Virus record (IMG/VR): IMGVR_UViG_3300025086_000307
Coordinates: 1 to 21,349 of that record
Reading direction: 5' to 3' (one strand)
DNA length: 21,349 nt
Source: a virus
This document shows, piece after piece, positions 1-7,830 of this stretch. The notes beneath the pieces are model-generated. The model was not told the DNA's origin. It did no database searches and was given only the letters and a program-made list of their open reading frames with translations. Positions within the stretch are counted from its first letter, which is position 1; every line of letters starts with the position of its first letter. The translations under genes were made by a program, and so were the position numbers.

Positions 1-1750
1 AGTAACCGGGAAGTTTCTGTTTCTTTCCTTTAAAAAATTCTAGTGATTCTGTTAGAAATGGCTCTTCGGCATCATGCGGAGTTTCTGCTGATATAGCACC
101 GGCAGGGTCCGCTCTGTATACACCAGTTAACTTAGCAACTGCGAGCTTTGTATCTTTAGGTGTTGCTTCAAAAGTATTTTTATCAAACTGTCCAGCATTG
201 ATAGCATCTACTGTATTTTTAGATGCTTCTCCTAACGGATCATCAACACCTAGTTTTTCAAGCCTTTCAAATTCTGATTTAAAAAACGTACCAGCATCTC
301 GATACATACTATGATACTTCTGTATTTGCCAGTTTGTATCTAATACTTTTTTATCAAATACATTACGATTCGCAACTCTGCCCTGTATCAAGTCATTCAT
401 CTGACCTTTTATACCTTTAAACTCTGATCTCTCAAACACAGGCGTCTGACTTCTTTCTACTAACTGTAGTGCTTGATTACGTAAAGTAGGATCTACGATT
501 GTAGAAATCATCTCCATTGTTACAGGTATATTATCATTTTCAAATCTACCTGTTAAGTACTCAAGCCTACCTGTCTGCCAGTCCAACCCTTCCTTTTCTT
601 TAGCTGCATTATAATACTGACGTATTTCGTTAGCATTACCAGCTTGTAAGGATTGGTAATTAGTTTCTTTATTATTACCTTTAGGTACAAATTTTAGATC
701 GTCAAGTATATATTTTATATCTTGCTCGTCAAATACACGTTTATCTATACCACGTTTAACTAGCTTAACCCAATCAGCATTTGCTTCTTTCATAGAGTTT
801 TTACCGTAGCCTTTACCTTCATAGTATTTAGCTCGGTTAGCTATAAAACCATCTTGGTGATAAATTTCATCTCCTATAGGTTCTGTATAATTAGGATCGT
901 TTGTTTTTTCAGCATTAATTTTTATGGTATCAAAATAGTATTGATCTGAGCTACCTTGATTAACTGTATTTACAGCAGCAGCTTCTGCACTATAAGCTTG
1001 TGCATTATCTGAACTTAACCGATTATTCCATGCAGGGATAAAAAAGTTAATTAGCTGTCCTTTACTAATCTGTGGATATTCCTGTGTCCAGATTTCTATA
1101 TACCTAGAACCAGCTACACGCCACCACTGTTGCTTTTCAAGTGCTGTCATGTCAGCGTATAACTTATCTCCGACTACAAGACTACTTTTAGCAATATCTA
1201 AATACTGAGGAAGATAGTCTTTCATATTTTTAGCACCAGACAGCCCTGACACTATATTCTCATTAGCTATCATTTTTTGAAGCTCTAACAAGTCCTGATT
1301 ACTAACAGGCATACCAGTAGAATCTGTGCCAGTCGCTTCTATCTTTCCTATCTCAGCTTGTATATCGCCGTCATTCATATTCTTGAGCTCAGTAGCTCTT
1401 TTTTGAAGACTAGCGAATCTACTTACTATCTTTGGATCTTCAGATGTTTTTATTAATTCATCATAATCAGCATCATTATCTTTATAAGTTTGCATCTTCG
1501 CAAGAGCTTCACCACCTGTCTTAGTTAACTGGACTATATCTTTTAACCCGTCTACAATGGTGTACTTATTTGCAGCATTATAAGCTGCAATGTGTTGAGC
1601 AAAATCTTTAGCCCTAACTTGTATGTTACGGTCTATCGACTCGTTTACAGCCTTTTCAGCATTAGGAGCTGTTTCGGCGTAGTCTAGCTTCTCATCGGTA
1701 AACGGAAATAATTGTTGTTTACCGAGAGCAGCAAAATATGAATCTGACAT
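1..1750 (-). CDS. Internal virion protein C-like (T7 gp15-like), partial, 3' end outside window
   Basis: The reading frame is open from the ATG at 1750 to the left edge, about 583 codons with no stop, so the C-terminus lies outside the window. The start follows directly on the stop of the upstream gene (TAAATG junction). The product is hydrophilic, rich in Lys, Glu, Asn and Gln, with long stretches that look alpha-helical and no signal peptide or membrane segment. I see no catalytic motif. The name rests mainly on position: in T7-like phages a large internal core protein follows the gp14 gene, and gp15 forms part of the core ejected to help carry DNA across the host envelope. The visible length suits such a protein. 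A different virion protein at the same locus remains possible. Confidence 0.7.
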   Translation of the reverse strand, partial: MSDSYFAALGKQQLFPFTDEKLDYAETAPNAEKAVNESIDRNIQVRAKDFAQHIAAYNAANKYTIVDGLKDIVQLTKTGGEALAKMQTYKDNDADYDELIKTSEDPKIVSRFASLQKRATELKNMNDGDIQAEIGKIEATGTDSTGMPVSNQDLLELQKMIANENIVSGLSGAKNMKDYLPQYLDIAKSSLVVGDKLYADMTALEKQQWWRVAGSRYIEIWTQEYPQISKGQLINFFIPAWNNRLSSDNAQAYSAEAAAVNTVNQGSSDQYYFDTIKINAEKTNDPNYTEPIGDEIYHQDGFIANRAKYYEGKGYGKNSMKEANADWVKLVKRGIDKRVFDEQDIKYILDDLKFVPKGNNKETNYQSLQAGNANEIRQYYNAAKEKEGLDWQTGRLEYLTGRFENDNIPVTMEMISTIVDPTLRNQALQLVERSQTPVFERSEFKGIKGQMNDLIQGRVANRNVFDKKVLDTNWQIQKYHSMYRDAGTFFKSEFERLEKLGVDDPLGEASKNTVDAINAGQFDKNTFEATPKDTKLAVAKLTGVYRADPAGAISAETPHDAEEPFLTESLEFFKGKKQKLPGY

Positions 1751-2332
1751 TTAACCGAACCCCATCATGCTAAATATAGTTTTTTCTCCTCCAAAAGGCG
1801 TCATAGATCCGAGACCTACAACTTGTGTAGCTATCTGTAATGCTCCACCTAATCTGTTACTTGGTGGCATTAGTACAGGTGCACCATACTCTGGTCTCAC
1901 ACCTATTGAGTTGATTGCTTTTGCTCGTGCTCCTTGATACTGTTTGAGTCTAGCTTGTTGACGTCTCGCCATGTTAACTCCATACTCATTACGCACAGCA
2001 TTATTCAGAGCACCTCGCACTCTTGTTAAAGCTAGTAATCCTTTTCTACCAGCTGTTCTAGACCTACCTTCTTGTTTGCCTCTTATATCTCCGCCTTTAG
2101 CAAAGTAGTTAGCAAATGTAGTTTCGTATTGTTGTCTAGCTTGTCCCTGTACATACAAGGCTCGTTGTAAGTCGTTACTCATTGCACGACTAAAACCGAT
2201 GGTAGCAGTGTTTAAACCACGCTGACCGGTTGTTTCTCTATTCCAAAATTTTAGGGATGCAGAACGATAATTAGCGTCTTTCTCCATCCAGCGTTGTCTT
2301 GCTTGCTGTCTAGCAGCAGCGTTAAGATCCAT
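1751..2332 (-). CDS. Internal virion protein B-like (T7 gp14-like)
   Basis: About 193 residues, close to the 196 of T7 gp14, and in the gp14 position between the gp13-like and gp15-like genes. The N-terminal two thirds is rich in Arg, Gln and Ala and probably helical (for example AAARQQARQRW near residue 5). The C-terminal third is Gly- and Met-rich and more hydrophobic, ending MMGFG. In T7, gp14 is an internal core protein ejected into the outer membrane at infection. The start is uncertain: an ATG at 2332 is used here, but a GTG two codons upstream (2338) would add Met-Cys, and T7 gp14 also begins Met-Cys. Both starts lie inside the end of the upstream gene, so the two are probably translationally coupled. 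The assignment comes from position, size and composition, not from a clear motif. Confidence 0.7.
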   Translation of the reverse strand: MDLNAAARQQARQRWMEKDANYRSASLKFWNRETTGQRGLNTATIGFSRAMSNDLQRALYVQGQARQQYETTFANYFAKGGDIRGKQEGRSRTAGRKGLLALTRVRGALNNAVRNEYGVNMARRQQARLKQYQGARAKAINSIGVRPEYGAPVLMPPSNRLGGALQIATQVVGLGSMTPFGGEKTIFSMMGFG

Positions 2333-2762
2333 GCACACGGCAAAACTCTATAAATGGTAAATTGTTTGGTCCGTATTCAAACTTACGTAAGAACTTAAAA
2401 CCTAAAAACTTTAACAGTTTTAAATGTACTGTATTTCTACAGTCTACTATGTTCCACAAAAGAGGCTCTTCACGGCTATCGACATACCGTTTGGCTTCTC
2501 TTGCAAATGTAATTGGATAACGTTCTATTTCTGGTGTACATAACATCCAGATTGATCCGTCATTACCTACTCCGGCTAGTCCGGCAGTCTTGCCGTCTGG
2601 TACTGTAAAATACACAGTAGAGCTCCTCTGAGCCACCATAGGAAGAAAGGCTTTAGGATTGATCCCATGGCCTTCTGTAACCTCCCTGTAGTCGTCTGAA
2701 CGTAGGTTTGAGGCTACTTCTGTAGCAGCCTCTAGTGTAATTGGGTGTATGTAATTAGGCAC
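2322..2762 (-). CDS. Internal virion protein A-like (T7 gp13-like, GNAT-type fold)
   Basis: 146 residues, starting MPNYIHPIT and overlapping the end of the tail tubular protein B gene by 8 bases. T7 gp13 has 138 residues. Shared features include a central stretch with bulky hydrophobics before a charged helix, the PLLWNIVDCRNTVHLKLLK segment (residues 100-118; T7 has an LWNYVWVGNTSHIRFLK-like stretch), then a Leu-Gly-Phe turn and a Phe/Tyr-rich end. This late 'LWN...N..H..FL..lGF' pattern is typical of GNAT acetyltransferase-like folds found in phage gp13 proteins (DUF2833 type). In T7 the protein is needed for virion assembly; acetyltransferase activity is not established, and none can be claimed here. 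Confidence 0.75.
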   Translation of the reverse strand: MPNYIHPITLEAATEVASNLRSDDYREVTEGHGINPKAFLPMVAQRSSTVYFTVPDGKTAGLAGVGNDGSIWMLCTPEIERYPITFAREAKRYVDSREEPLLWNIVDCRNTVHLKLLKFLGFKFLRKFEYGPNNLPFIEFCRVHGS

Positions 2763-5631
2763 GTTTGTAGAATTTAGGTGAATAGTCTCCCTCCCACGAC
2801 ATAGCTCTTAATGTAGCTGGTGCGGGGTGACTTGATTTAAGTATAATATTTACGTTTGTATTCTTCTCATAAACAGGTATAGTTTTAATAAACTCTTCTA
2901 GATATGGGGCGTCAGATGTTTGGTACTCGTCTAGTATTGATGACTCATATACTTCACTATAATCAGACTTACCTAAACGTTCTAATACAGTTTCGTAAAG
3001 ACCTATCTTACCAAAGTGTAGCTTGACTCTATGTAATACAAGTGATGAGTTAACATCAGAAACTGATCTCTCATTCTGTACTTTAGTTGGGTATAGTTTA
3101 GGAAACTCTACTAGGTATTCATATACATAACCTATACGTAACGTCACGCCTGACCAGTTTCCCGGTACTGTAAAGCTTGTTGTACTTGTTAAGGTAGGTT
3201 TAGCATATCTACCTATTCTAGTAGCACTGCTGTTAACATCAATTAATGCTAAATCATAGTTAGGTGTAGTTACATTAGGCAACCAAGTAACACTACTAAA
3301 TGTAGTTAAATTTGTAGTAGAGCTATAACTACCACCACTAATTGTAGTATGGTTATCTAAGTGTATTAAATAGTTTACATCATCTTGGTCAAAGTTGGGG
3401 TCAGTATCAGACTGTATCAACTTAAGACATTGTAAGAAGTTATCAGTATCTAGAAAGTAATACTCGTCATTAATAATAAAATGATACTTAAGCGGATTAT
3501 TAAACTTCCATCTAAACCATGCTTGCTGCTGTACTTTATCACCAACTTGTAAATATTTGTACCCTAAGACTGTATCTGAGTCAGTTTTACCTATAAGTAT
3601 CATAGAGTTTTCTCTAGAATTAGTAAGTAAATCTAAATTTTTAGGTAATAGAGTAGGTACTAGCTTACTAATTTCTACAATACTTGGCTCACCCTCTCTT
3701 GCTGTATTAGCCATTTGATTCATGCGGCTAAATTTACCAGAATTATCTAGGTAAGCTACAGTAGTTCCTAACGAAATAGGCGGTATATCTTTATTATAGT
3801 TAAATGTAGATACACTACGTAGTTTAGCTGTATCAGGATTCAGTACAGTATCGTCTGTAGATAGTAAAAACTGTTGGTTTGTACTAAATACTAGCAGTCC
3901 AGCATTGATTTGTATGCCATCAAATAGGTCAGATGGAAACATGGATGCAGCAGATATGTCTATAGGGTCACTAGCGGCTACTGTAAGAGCTGATTCTATA
4001 AAGAAATCAGGGGTTCCTAGCGTACCCGGTCTAGATAATATGACGTTTTCGCCTGCTAATAATGCTAATCTGTTACGGAAAAACAATACTTTATTAATAC
4101 GTTTACCTACAAATGTAGGCATAGGGTTAGTATTTGTATCTCCTACTCGACGTACTTGATAAGTAAAAGGTCTAACAGTAAATGTAGTTGTAGCTGTACG
4201 CTGTATAACCAACGGCATGTTAGTCAAAGTATCAGTTATACCGGGTATTGGACATTCACTCCACGACCCTGCACCATCTAAATTATTTTCTCCGGAAAAT
4301 CTAAGAAAGTAATCATCCTCATCAGACATTCTAGCGTTAGCTACCTTAACTACATAACCATGTCTACACTGGTTTGGTAGTAATGTAACATCATTAACGG
4401 TCTTTTGAAAGACACGCATAAGATCTTCTTCTGCTATTTCTACGTTAAACGGAGAACTACTTGATAAGTATATTCCCGGTCCTATAACCTTTGCAGAAAT
4501 ACCAGACGGTAACTGTGCAGTTATACCAGCTAATATAGTATCAGCTGTTACTGCTGTATCAGAATCAAAAGGTGTAGGAGTTGGACGTATTAATCCATCA
4601 CCATTATTAGTAAGTGTAGCTTTAACAGTTGTTGTTTCTATTTCTGTTACAGTAATATCTAAAAATGCTTGACCATTACCACTAGCTGCATTACTAGCAG
4701 CATCTGGAACTACTCGTACAACGTCTCCTACATCCCAACCTTCACCACCATGTAGTAATACAACTTCTAGGTTATAACTACATCTATAATTATCACCACC
4801 CGGTCCAGACGAGTCAGCACTATAGTTAGGGCTAACACCTTGCTGACCCAAGGCTGTGCAACGAAATGTTAAGTTATCCTTACCTGTAGTAAGTGTAGTA
4901 CCACCACTGTTTTTTACATGTGTAATATTTTCTGATGAGCCATAACTACCCTTAGCTGTTACAGCAAAAACTTCTGTACCAATACCGGGACAGTGACCTG
5001 TACCATCTGATTCGTCGTAGCTGTTAGCTGTAATTTTAATTTTAGTTGCACGTTTAAGTGTAGTTAAATTACCTGTAGATGTTGAGTCAAATATATTTAC
5101 TCCGTACTGTCTACCATTTTCAGTTCGTAATAATTCTATCATAGCACAATGAGCTTCTGGTCTATCAGGTGTTGTACCCGACTCGCCTACTAAAGTGTTA
5201 GAGTTAGAAGAGTCTCTACTGTTAACAAATGTAGTATCGTTAATTGTAAGAAACTGTAAGTTTTCTGAGTTACTGGTAGCAAGGTAATTCTGTACTGTTG
5301 ATTGATGATTTACTCCATCATGTGTATAGCTAGTAGTCATCTGCTGCCCATCACTGCAACGCCAGACTCTGACTTGTCCATCTGCTGCAACTTGACCTAT
5401 ATAAGATCCTTCGCTTTCATCTCTATAGTAATGAAACCAAGAACCACCACTTTGTACATTAGTTAAAGGAGCTGTCCCAACTCTAGCTGCACCGGGTCTT
5501 TTAAATAAACCAAAGGTTGGGTCAGGAATTGCATTAACAATATCTCTAAGTTGCCCTTGAAATTTTAAGTGGTCTGCCTGTTCTGAAATTCCTTGAATAA
5601 AGCTAGGAATAGTTTGTGTAATACCAGCCAT
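2755..5631 (-). CDS. Tail tubular protein B (T7 gp12-like, nozzle)
   Basis: About 958 residues, longer than the 794 of T7 gp12, and placed right after tail tubular protein A as in T7. The protein begins MAGITQTIPSFIQGISEQ: the opening Gly, repeated Ser/Thr and 'IPSFIQGISEQ' pattern is typical of gp12 proteins. The body is rich in Thr, Ser, Asn and Gly with predicted beta structure, and includes the KRINKVLFFRNRLALLAGENV segment (about residues 513-533), a conserved-looking gp12 block. Gp12 forms the tail nozzle distal to gp11. A TTG seven codons upstream could extend the frame, but the ATG at 5631 overlaps the upstream stop as TAATG and has a GGAGG about a dozen bases before it, so I prefer the ATG. 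The Ser/Thr-rich middle may be an insertion relative to T7. Confidence 0.88.
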   Translation of the reverse strand: MAGITQTIPSFIQGISEQADHLKFQGQLRDIVNAIPDPTFGLFKRPGAARVGTAPLTNVQSGGSWFHYYRDESEGSYIGQVAADGQVRVWRCSDGQQMTTSYTHDGVNHQSTVQNYLATSNSENLQFLTINDTTFVNSRDSSNSNTLVGESGTTPDRPEAHCAMIELLRTENGRQYGVNIFDSTSTGNLTTLKRATKIKITANSYDESDGTGHCPGIGTEVFAVTAKGSYGSSENITHVKNSGGTTLTTGKDNLTFRCTALGQQGVSPNYSADSSGPGGDNYRCSYNLEVVLLHGGEGWDVGDVVRVVPDAASNAASGNGQAFLDITVTEIETTTVKATLTNNGDGLIRPTPTPFDSDTAVTADTILAGITAQLPSGISAKVIGPGIYLSSSSPFNVEIAEEDLMRVFQKTVNDVTLLPNQCRHGYVVKVANARMSDEDDYFLRFSGENNLDGAGSWSECPIPGITDTLTNMPLVIQRTATTTFTVRPFTYQVRRVGDTNTNPMPTFVGKRINKVLFFRNRLALLAGENVILSRPGTLGTPDFFIESALTVAASDPIDISAASMFPSDLFDGIQINAGLLVFSTNQQFLLSTDDTVLNPDTAKLRSVSTFNYNKDIPPISLGTTVAYLDNSGKFSRMNQMANTAREGEPSIVEISKLVPTLLPKNLDLLTNSRENSMILIGKTDSDTVLGYKYLQVGDKVQQQAWFRWKFNNPLKYHFIINDEYYFLDTDNFLQCLKLIQSDTDPNFDQDDVNYLIHLDNHTTISGGSYSSTTNLTTFSSVTWLPNVTTPNYDLALIDVNSSATRIGRYAKPTLTSTTSFTVPGNWSGVTLRIGYVYEYLVEFPKLYPTKVQNERSVSDVNSSLVLHRVKLHFGKIGLYETVLERLGKSDYSEVYESSILDEYQTSDAPYLEEFIKTIPVYEKNTNVNIILKSSHPAPATLRAMSWEGDYSPKFYKRA

Positions 5632-6275
5632 TATCTTGCTAAGTTCCTCCAAGGTTCGTAGGTAGGATATACTGTATCATCTGGAAATCCAAACATGCTA
5701 TGGTTGCCTTGATTACATTCGTATTCCATAAGTGCAGCACGGCTTAGTGCTTCTTGCTGTGCTAATAATTGTACCAGCTGTGGGTTAGCTACCAGTTGTG
5801 TAGCTGCTATTCTGGACGCTCTGTAAGTTATATATCTTTTAAAAACAAGAGGCAAGTCTTCGTAATTATATAACCTAATAACATCTAAGTCTATAGTTGA
5901 ACCCATGTCAGTAAAGACATCTGTGTGTTTATTTTTATCGTACAAAAAACCGTTACGTCTTACAAAGTTATAAGTTCTTGTGTTCCAGTTATCTGGTAAA
6001 TCTATTCTAATTATATCATCTGATATAGCTATTTTGTTATTAGCGTCTTTACTAAATGTTACATGACGCTCTCTGTTAAAGTGCCAGCCTTCCGACTGTA
6101 GATCTACATTTGCATCACGTAGTAAGTTATATATAAATTGTATCTCTGGGTTAGCGTTTGTAATAACTCCAGTAGATGGGTCTTTTAATTGTGTTATAGG
6201 TGCTTGTCCGATAGCTCCCAGTATTGAGTTAACTGCGGATAGTTCGGTATCGGTTTCAATAGTTGTGGTAGCCAT
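5631..6275 (-). CDS. Tail tubular protein A (T7 gp11-like, adaptor/gatekeeper)
   Basis: 214 residues (T7 gp11 has 196). The N-terminus has the family pattern 'ELSAVNSILGAIGQAPI', followed by a helical region with NLLRDANVDLQSEGWHFN (about residues 49-66), where 'GWhFN' is characteristic of gp11-type proteins, then a beta-rich core and a C-terminal helical part with YRASRIAATQL. Gp11 joins the portal to the gp12 nozzle and forms the adaptor ring. It is the first gene after the capsid terminator and ends in a TAATG overlap with the gp12-like gene. No good Shine-Dalgarno sequence precedes its ATG; the bases just upstream are the T-run of the terminator. Confidence 0.9.
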   Translation of the reverse strand: MATTTIETDTELSAVNSILGAIGQAPITQLKDPSTGVITNANPEIQFIYNLLRDANVDLQSEGWHFNRERHVTFSKDANNKIAISDDIIRIDLPDNWNTRTYNFVRRNGFLYDKNKHTDVFTDMGSTIDLDVIRLYNYEDLPLVFKRYITYRASRIAATQLVANPQLVQLLAQQEALSRAALMEYECNQGNHSMFGFPDDTVYPTYEPWRNLAR

Positions 6276-6278
6276 AAG

Positions 6279-6300
6279 AAAAAAGGGAGCCGAAGCCCCC
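6279..6300 (-). terminator. Rho-independent terminator after the capsid gene
   Basis: On the minus strand the sequence reads GGGGGC TTCG GCTCCC followed by six T. This gives a six-pair stem (one G-T wobble) closed by a very stable UUCG tetraloop, then a T-run. It lies between the capsid stop (6322) and the tail tubular A start (6275), the same place as the T7 late terminator Tphi, which follows gene 10. In T7 partial termination there sets high capsid and lower tail expression; the same role is inferred here. The plus strand has no T-run after the stem, so it is directional. Confidence 0.9.
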
Positions 6301-6321
6301 GTATAAAAAATAAATGTGTTA

Positions 6322-7500
6322 CTACGATGTAGTTACGTTTTCTGGGTATGTGTCACCGAAAGCGGCGTTACCTGTAGAACCTACAGCAGCACCAGCAACG
6401 AGTTCAACACAGCAAGCAGGGTTTAAGAAATCTGCACCCATAGCGAGACGTCCAAGTATTACGTCACCTTGGTATACAACTGAAACATCTCCAGAAGTTA
6501 CTTGAACCTGTGGTCCAATAGCTTCTACAACTCCAGCTCCTTCTTTTTGGAAGATTAAGCCACAGCTGTTAGCGAAGTCAGATGAGTTACCATAGTTGTT
6601 GTTGATACCTGTTACAGAAGCTCTACCGTCTTCTGCTGTTTCACCAACAAATGAACCAACGTTTCCGGGTGATGTTACACCGGGGTTAGTTGCAGATGCA
6701 GAACCATACTTAGTTCCGTATGATCCAAAGAATGGAATGTTCATTGACTTGAAGATCTTAATGCCTGCAATTTCAATGATGCCGTTTCCAGACTGTAGTG
6801 TATCACCTTGCTCGTCTCTGTTGATAAGACCGTTAGAACCAACATTTTGTATTAGTTCGTAGTACTGTCTTGGGTTCAACACAGCTACTCTACCTTCAGT
6901 AGAAACTCCTTTCTCATCTAGTGCAGCGGCTGCATCGTAGAAAGCGTTTATTAATGAAGCTGGTACATAAGCATCAGATGCTTGGTTATTTGTACCTACT
7001 CTGATCTGTGTTCCACCGGGCTCAACGAAGCCTGACTTAGTGATTGGTGAAGCAACTCTAGCTCCCTTCGCAATTTGACGGAAGATAAGTCTATCGTACT
7101 TCTCAGCTAGAGCATAGCCAATCTTCTTAGAGATTTCACCACGTAGATCGTAGTGTGCTAATGTTTCATCTAGCTCATAAACAAACGCTGAACTGATTAA
7201 TAGGTCATCGCAAGTTATGGTTTTTTCAGCTACTGGAGGTGCTCCATCAGAGTTACCTAGTATGCTGTTACCGGGTGTATGATACTCGGCTTTTGTGCGT
7301 CCAGTGTAGATGAACTGAAGACTCTTCCCGTTTGTTAGGGTTCTCTTCATTACAAGGTCTCTAGCGATTGTGTTACGCTGGAAGCCTTTGAACATCTCTC
7401 CACTGAACAGCTTTAGATACAGGGCTCTTGCGGAGCCTGTAGCGTTCGATTGACCCGTCCGTGTAAGACTTGCTGGGTCGTTAGTTGATTGTTGTGCCAT
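6322..7500 (-). CDS. Major capsid protein (T7 gp10-like, HK97 fold)
   Basis: 392 residues; T7 gp10A has 345. The N-terminal part (about residues 24-90) matches the T7-like pattern of ALYLKLFSGEMFKGFQRNT, 'GKSLQF' and 'Y.TPGNSI', followed by the LISSAFVYELDETLAHYDL segment (about residues 101-119), typical of the HK97-fold spine in podovirus capsids. The C-terminal half carries a Gly/Ser/Asn-rich insertion (about residues 260-310) and ends in Ala/Gly-rich sequence. It forms the icosahedral shell. The gene has its own upstream non-coding stretch (7501-7650) and a terminator just downstream, which suggests a separately controlled, highly expressed unit. No clear Shine-Dalgarno sequence precedes the ATG. 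I see no T7-style frameshift extension: the stop is followed almost at once by the terminator. Confidence 0.93.
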   Translation of the reverse strand: MAQQSTNDPASLTRTGQSNATGSARALYLKLFSGEMFKGFQRNTIARDLVMKRTLTNGKSLQFIYTGRTKAEYHTPGNSILGNSDGAPPVAEKTITCDDLLISSAFVYELDETLAHYDLRGEISKKIGYALAEKYDRLIFRQIAKGARVASPITKSGFVEPGGTQIRVGTNNQASDAYVPASLINAFYDAAAALDEKGVSTEGRVAVLNPRQYYELIQNVGSNGLINRDEQGDTLQSGNGIIEIAGIKIFKSMNIPFFGSYGTKYGSASATNPGVTSPGNVGSFVGETAEDGRASVTGINNNYGNSSDFANSCGLIFQKEGAGVVEAIGPQVQVTSGDVSVVYQGDVILGRLAMGADFLNPACCVELVAGAAVGSTGNAAFGDTYPENVTTS

Positions 7501-7532
7501 TGATATGGATTAAAAAAAAAGGTTGATATTGC

Positions 7533-7658
7533 TTTGTACAAATTTTTCTCGAGTTTTTTGTAGGTCTATCCCTACCGTCTAGACGGCTCAAGGTATCTCC
7601 TTAGAGGCTTGTGCCAAGTGGTAAGGGAGGACTTGCACCTCCCAGCTGGCTTAACCAG
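7533..7658. repeat. Cluster of inverted repeats in the capsid leader
   Basis: The intergenic stretch before the capsid gene holds at least six short inverted repeats one after another: TTTGTACAAA (7533-7542), CTCGAG (7548-7553), GTAGG/CCTAC (7560-7575, 6-base loop), CCGTCTAGACGG (7575-7586), AAGG/CCTT (7590-7602) and GGGAGG/CCTCCC (7625-7643, 7-base loop). A CTGG/CCAG hairpin (7646-7658) spans the stop of the preceding peptide gene. None is followed by a T-run on the coding strand, so they do not look like terminators. This is the only sizeable gap in the late region and the natural place for a late promoter and transcript-processing sites, as before T7 gene 10. I could not pick out a promoter with confidence. 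Confidence 0.6.
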
Positions 7659-7755
7659 TTACCTTTTTGTATGCTATGCCACGATACTTAAGTAATTGTA
7701 ATCTAGCATGATCTCTTTGCTCTTTGATTCGAGCTTGTAGTTCTACTTGAGTCAT
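7651..7755 (-). CDS. 34-residue peptide downstream of a glutamine-riboswitch-like RNA
   Basis: A short frame (34 codons plus TAA) with sequence starting MTQVELQARIKEQRDHARLQ, then LLKYRGIAYKKVTG. A Shine-Dalgarno-like GAGG lies six bases before its ATG (plus-strand CCTC at 7762-7765). The N-terminal two thirds looks like one amphipathic helix; the C-terminus is basic and contains Y-R-G-x-x-Y, a string I associate with short cyanobacterial peptides (for example DUF4278-type). The gene follows the riboswitch-like pseudoknot at 7771-7824. The 'Downstream-peptide' RNA class is named for lying before short peptide genes in marine cyanobacteria and their phages, which strongly supports this as a real gene. 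Its function is unknown; related cyanobacterial riboswitches control inhibitors of glutamine synthetase. Confidence 0.78.
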   Translation of the reverse strand: MTQVELQARIKEQRDHARLQLLKYRGIAYKKVTG

Positions 7756-7770
7756 AATTAACCTCAGTAC

Positions 7771-7824
7771 CTGACCCCCGTTCCATGGTCAGATTGCATG
7801 CGTCCCTGATGGGATGAACGGACG
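7771..7824 (-). promoter_or_regulatory. Glutamine-II ('Downstream-peptide') riboswitch-like pseudoknot
   Basis: On the minus strand, CCGTTC (plus 7816-7821) pairs with GAACGG (plus 7778-7783) to form P1. Inside it, TCCC/GGGA around an ATCA loop (7803-7814) forms P2, followed by the string GGGACGCATGCA. Then CTGACC (plus 7787-7792), inside the P1 loop, pairs with GGTCAG (plus 7771-7776), outside P1. This makes an H-type pseudoknot next to the GAGG ribosome-binding site of the 34-residue peptide. The CGTTCA-(stem)-GGGACG core, pseudoknot layout and short downstream gene match what I know of the glutamine-II riboswitch family of picocyanobacteria and cyanophages. A rival pairing of CGTCC (7820-7824) with GGACG (7801-7805) would break P1 and P2. 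Glutamine binding is inferred, not shown. Confidence 0.75.
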
Positions 7825-7830
7825 TGGCTA

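Noticed and set aside
2755-5631. Repeat-like TGTAGT/ACTACA strings in the tail tubular B gene
   Set aside because: They follow from frequent Thr and Thr-Thr codons in a Thr-rich beta protein, without regular spacing.
7604-7622. Candidate phage RNA polymerase promoter (minus strand ACTTGGCACAAG, loosely like the Syn5 promoter ATTGGGCACCCGTAA)
   Set aside because: Only a partial match, and I found no convincing second copy elsewhere in the window. The intergenic position is plausible but the match is too weak to annotate.
7600-7690. Possible tRNA or tRNA remnant on the minus strand (T-arm-like GGAGG-TGCAAGT-CCTCC and a UAA-bearing loop)
   Set aside because: No acceptor stem or D-arm can be built, position 55 is G not T, and the would-be anticodon arm lies in the 34-residue peptide gene's stop region. 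It is kept only as part of the inverted-repeat cluster.
7795-7830. Hammerhead ribozyme on the plus strand (CTGATG string near 7806)
   Set aside because: The CUGANGA core is incomplete and there is no GAAA element or cleavage triplet in place. The pseudoknot on the coding strand explains the conserved-looking pairs.
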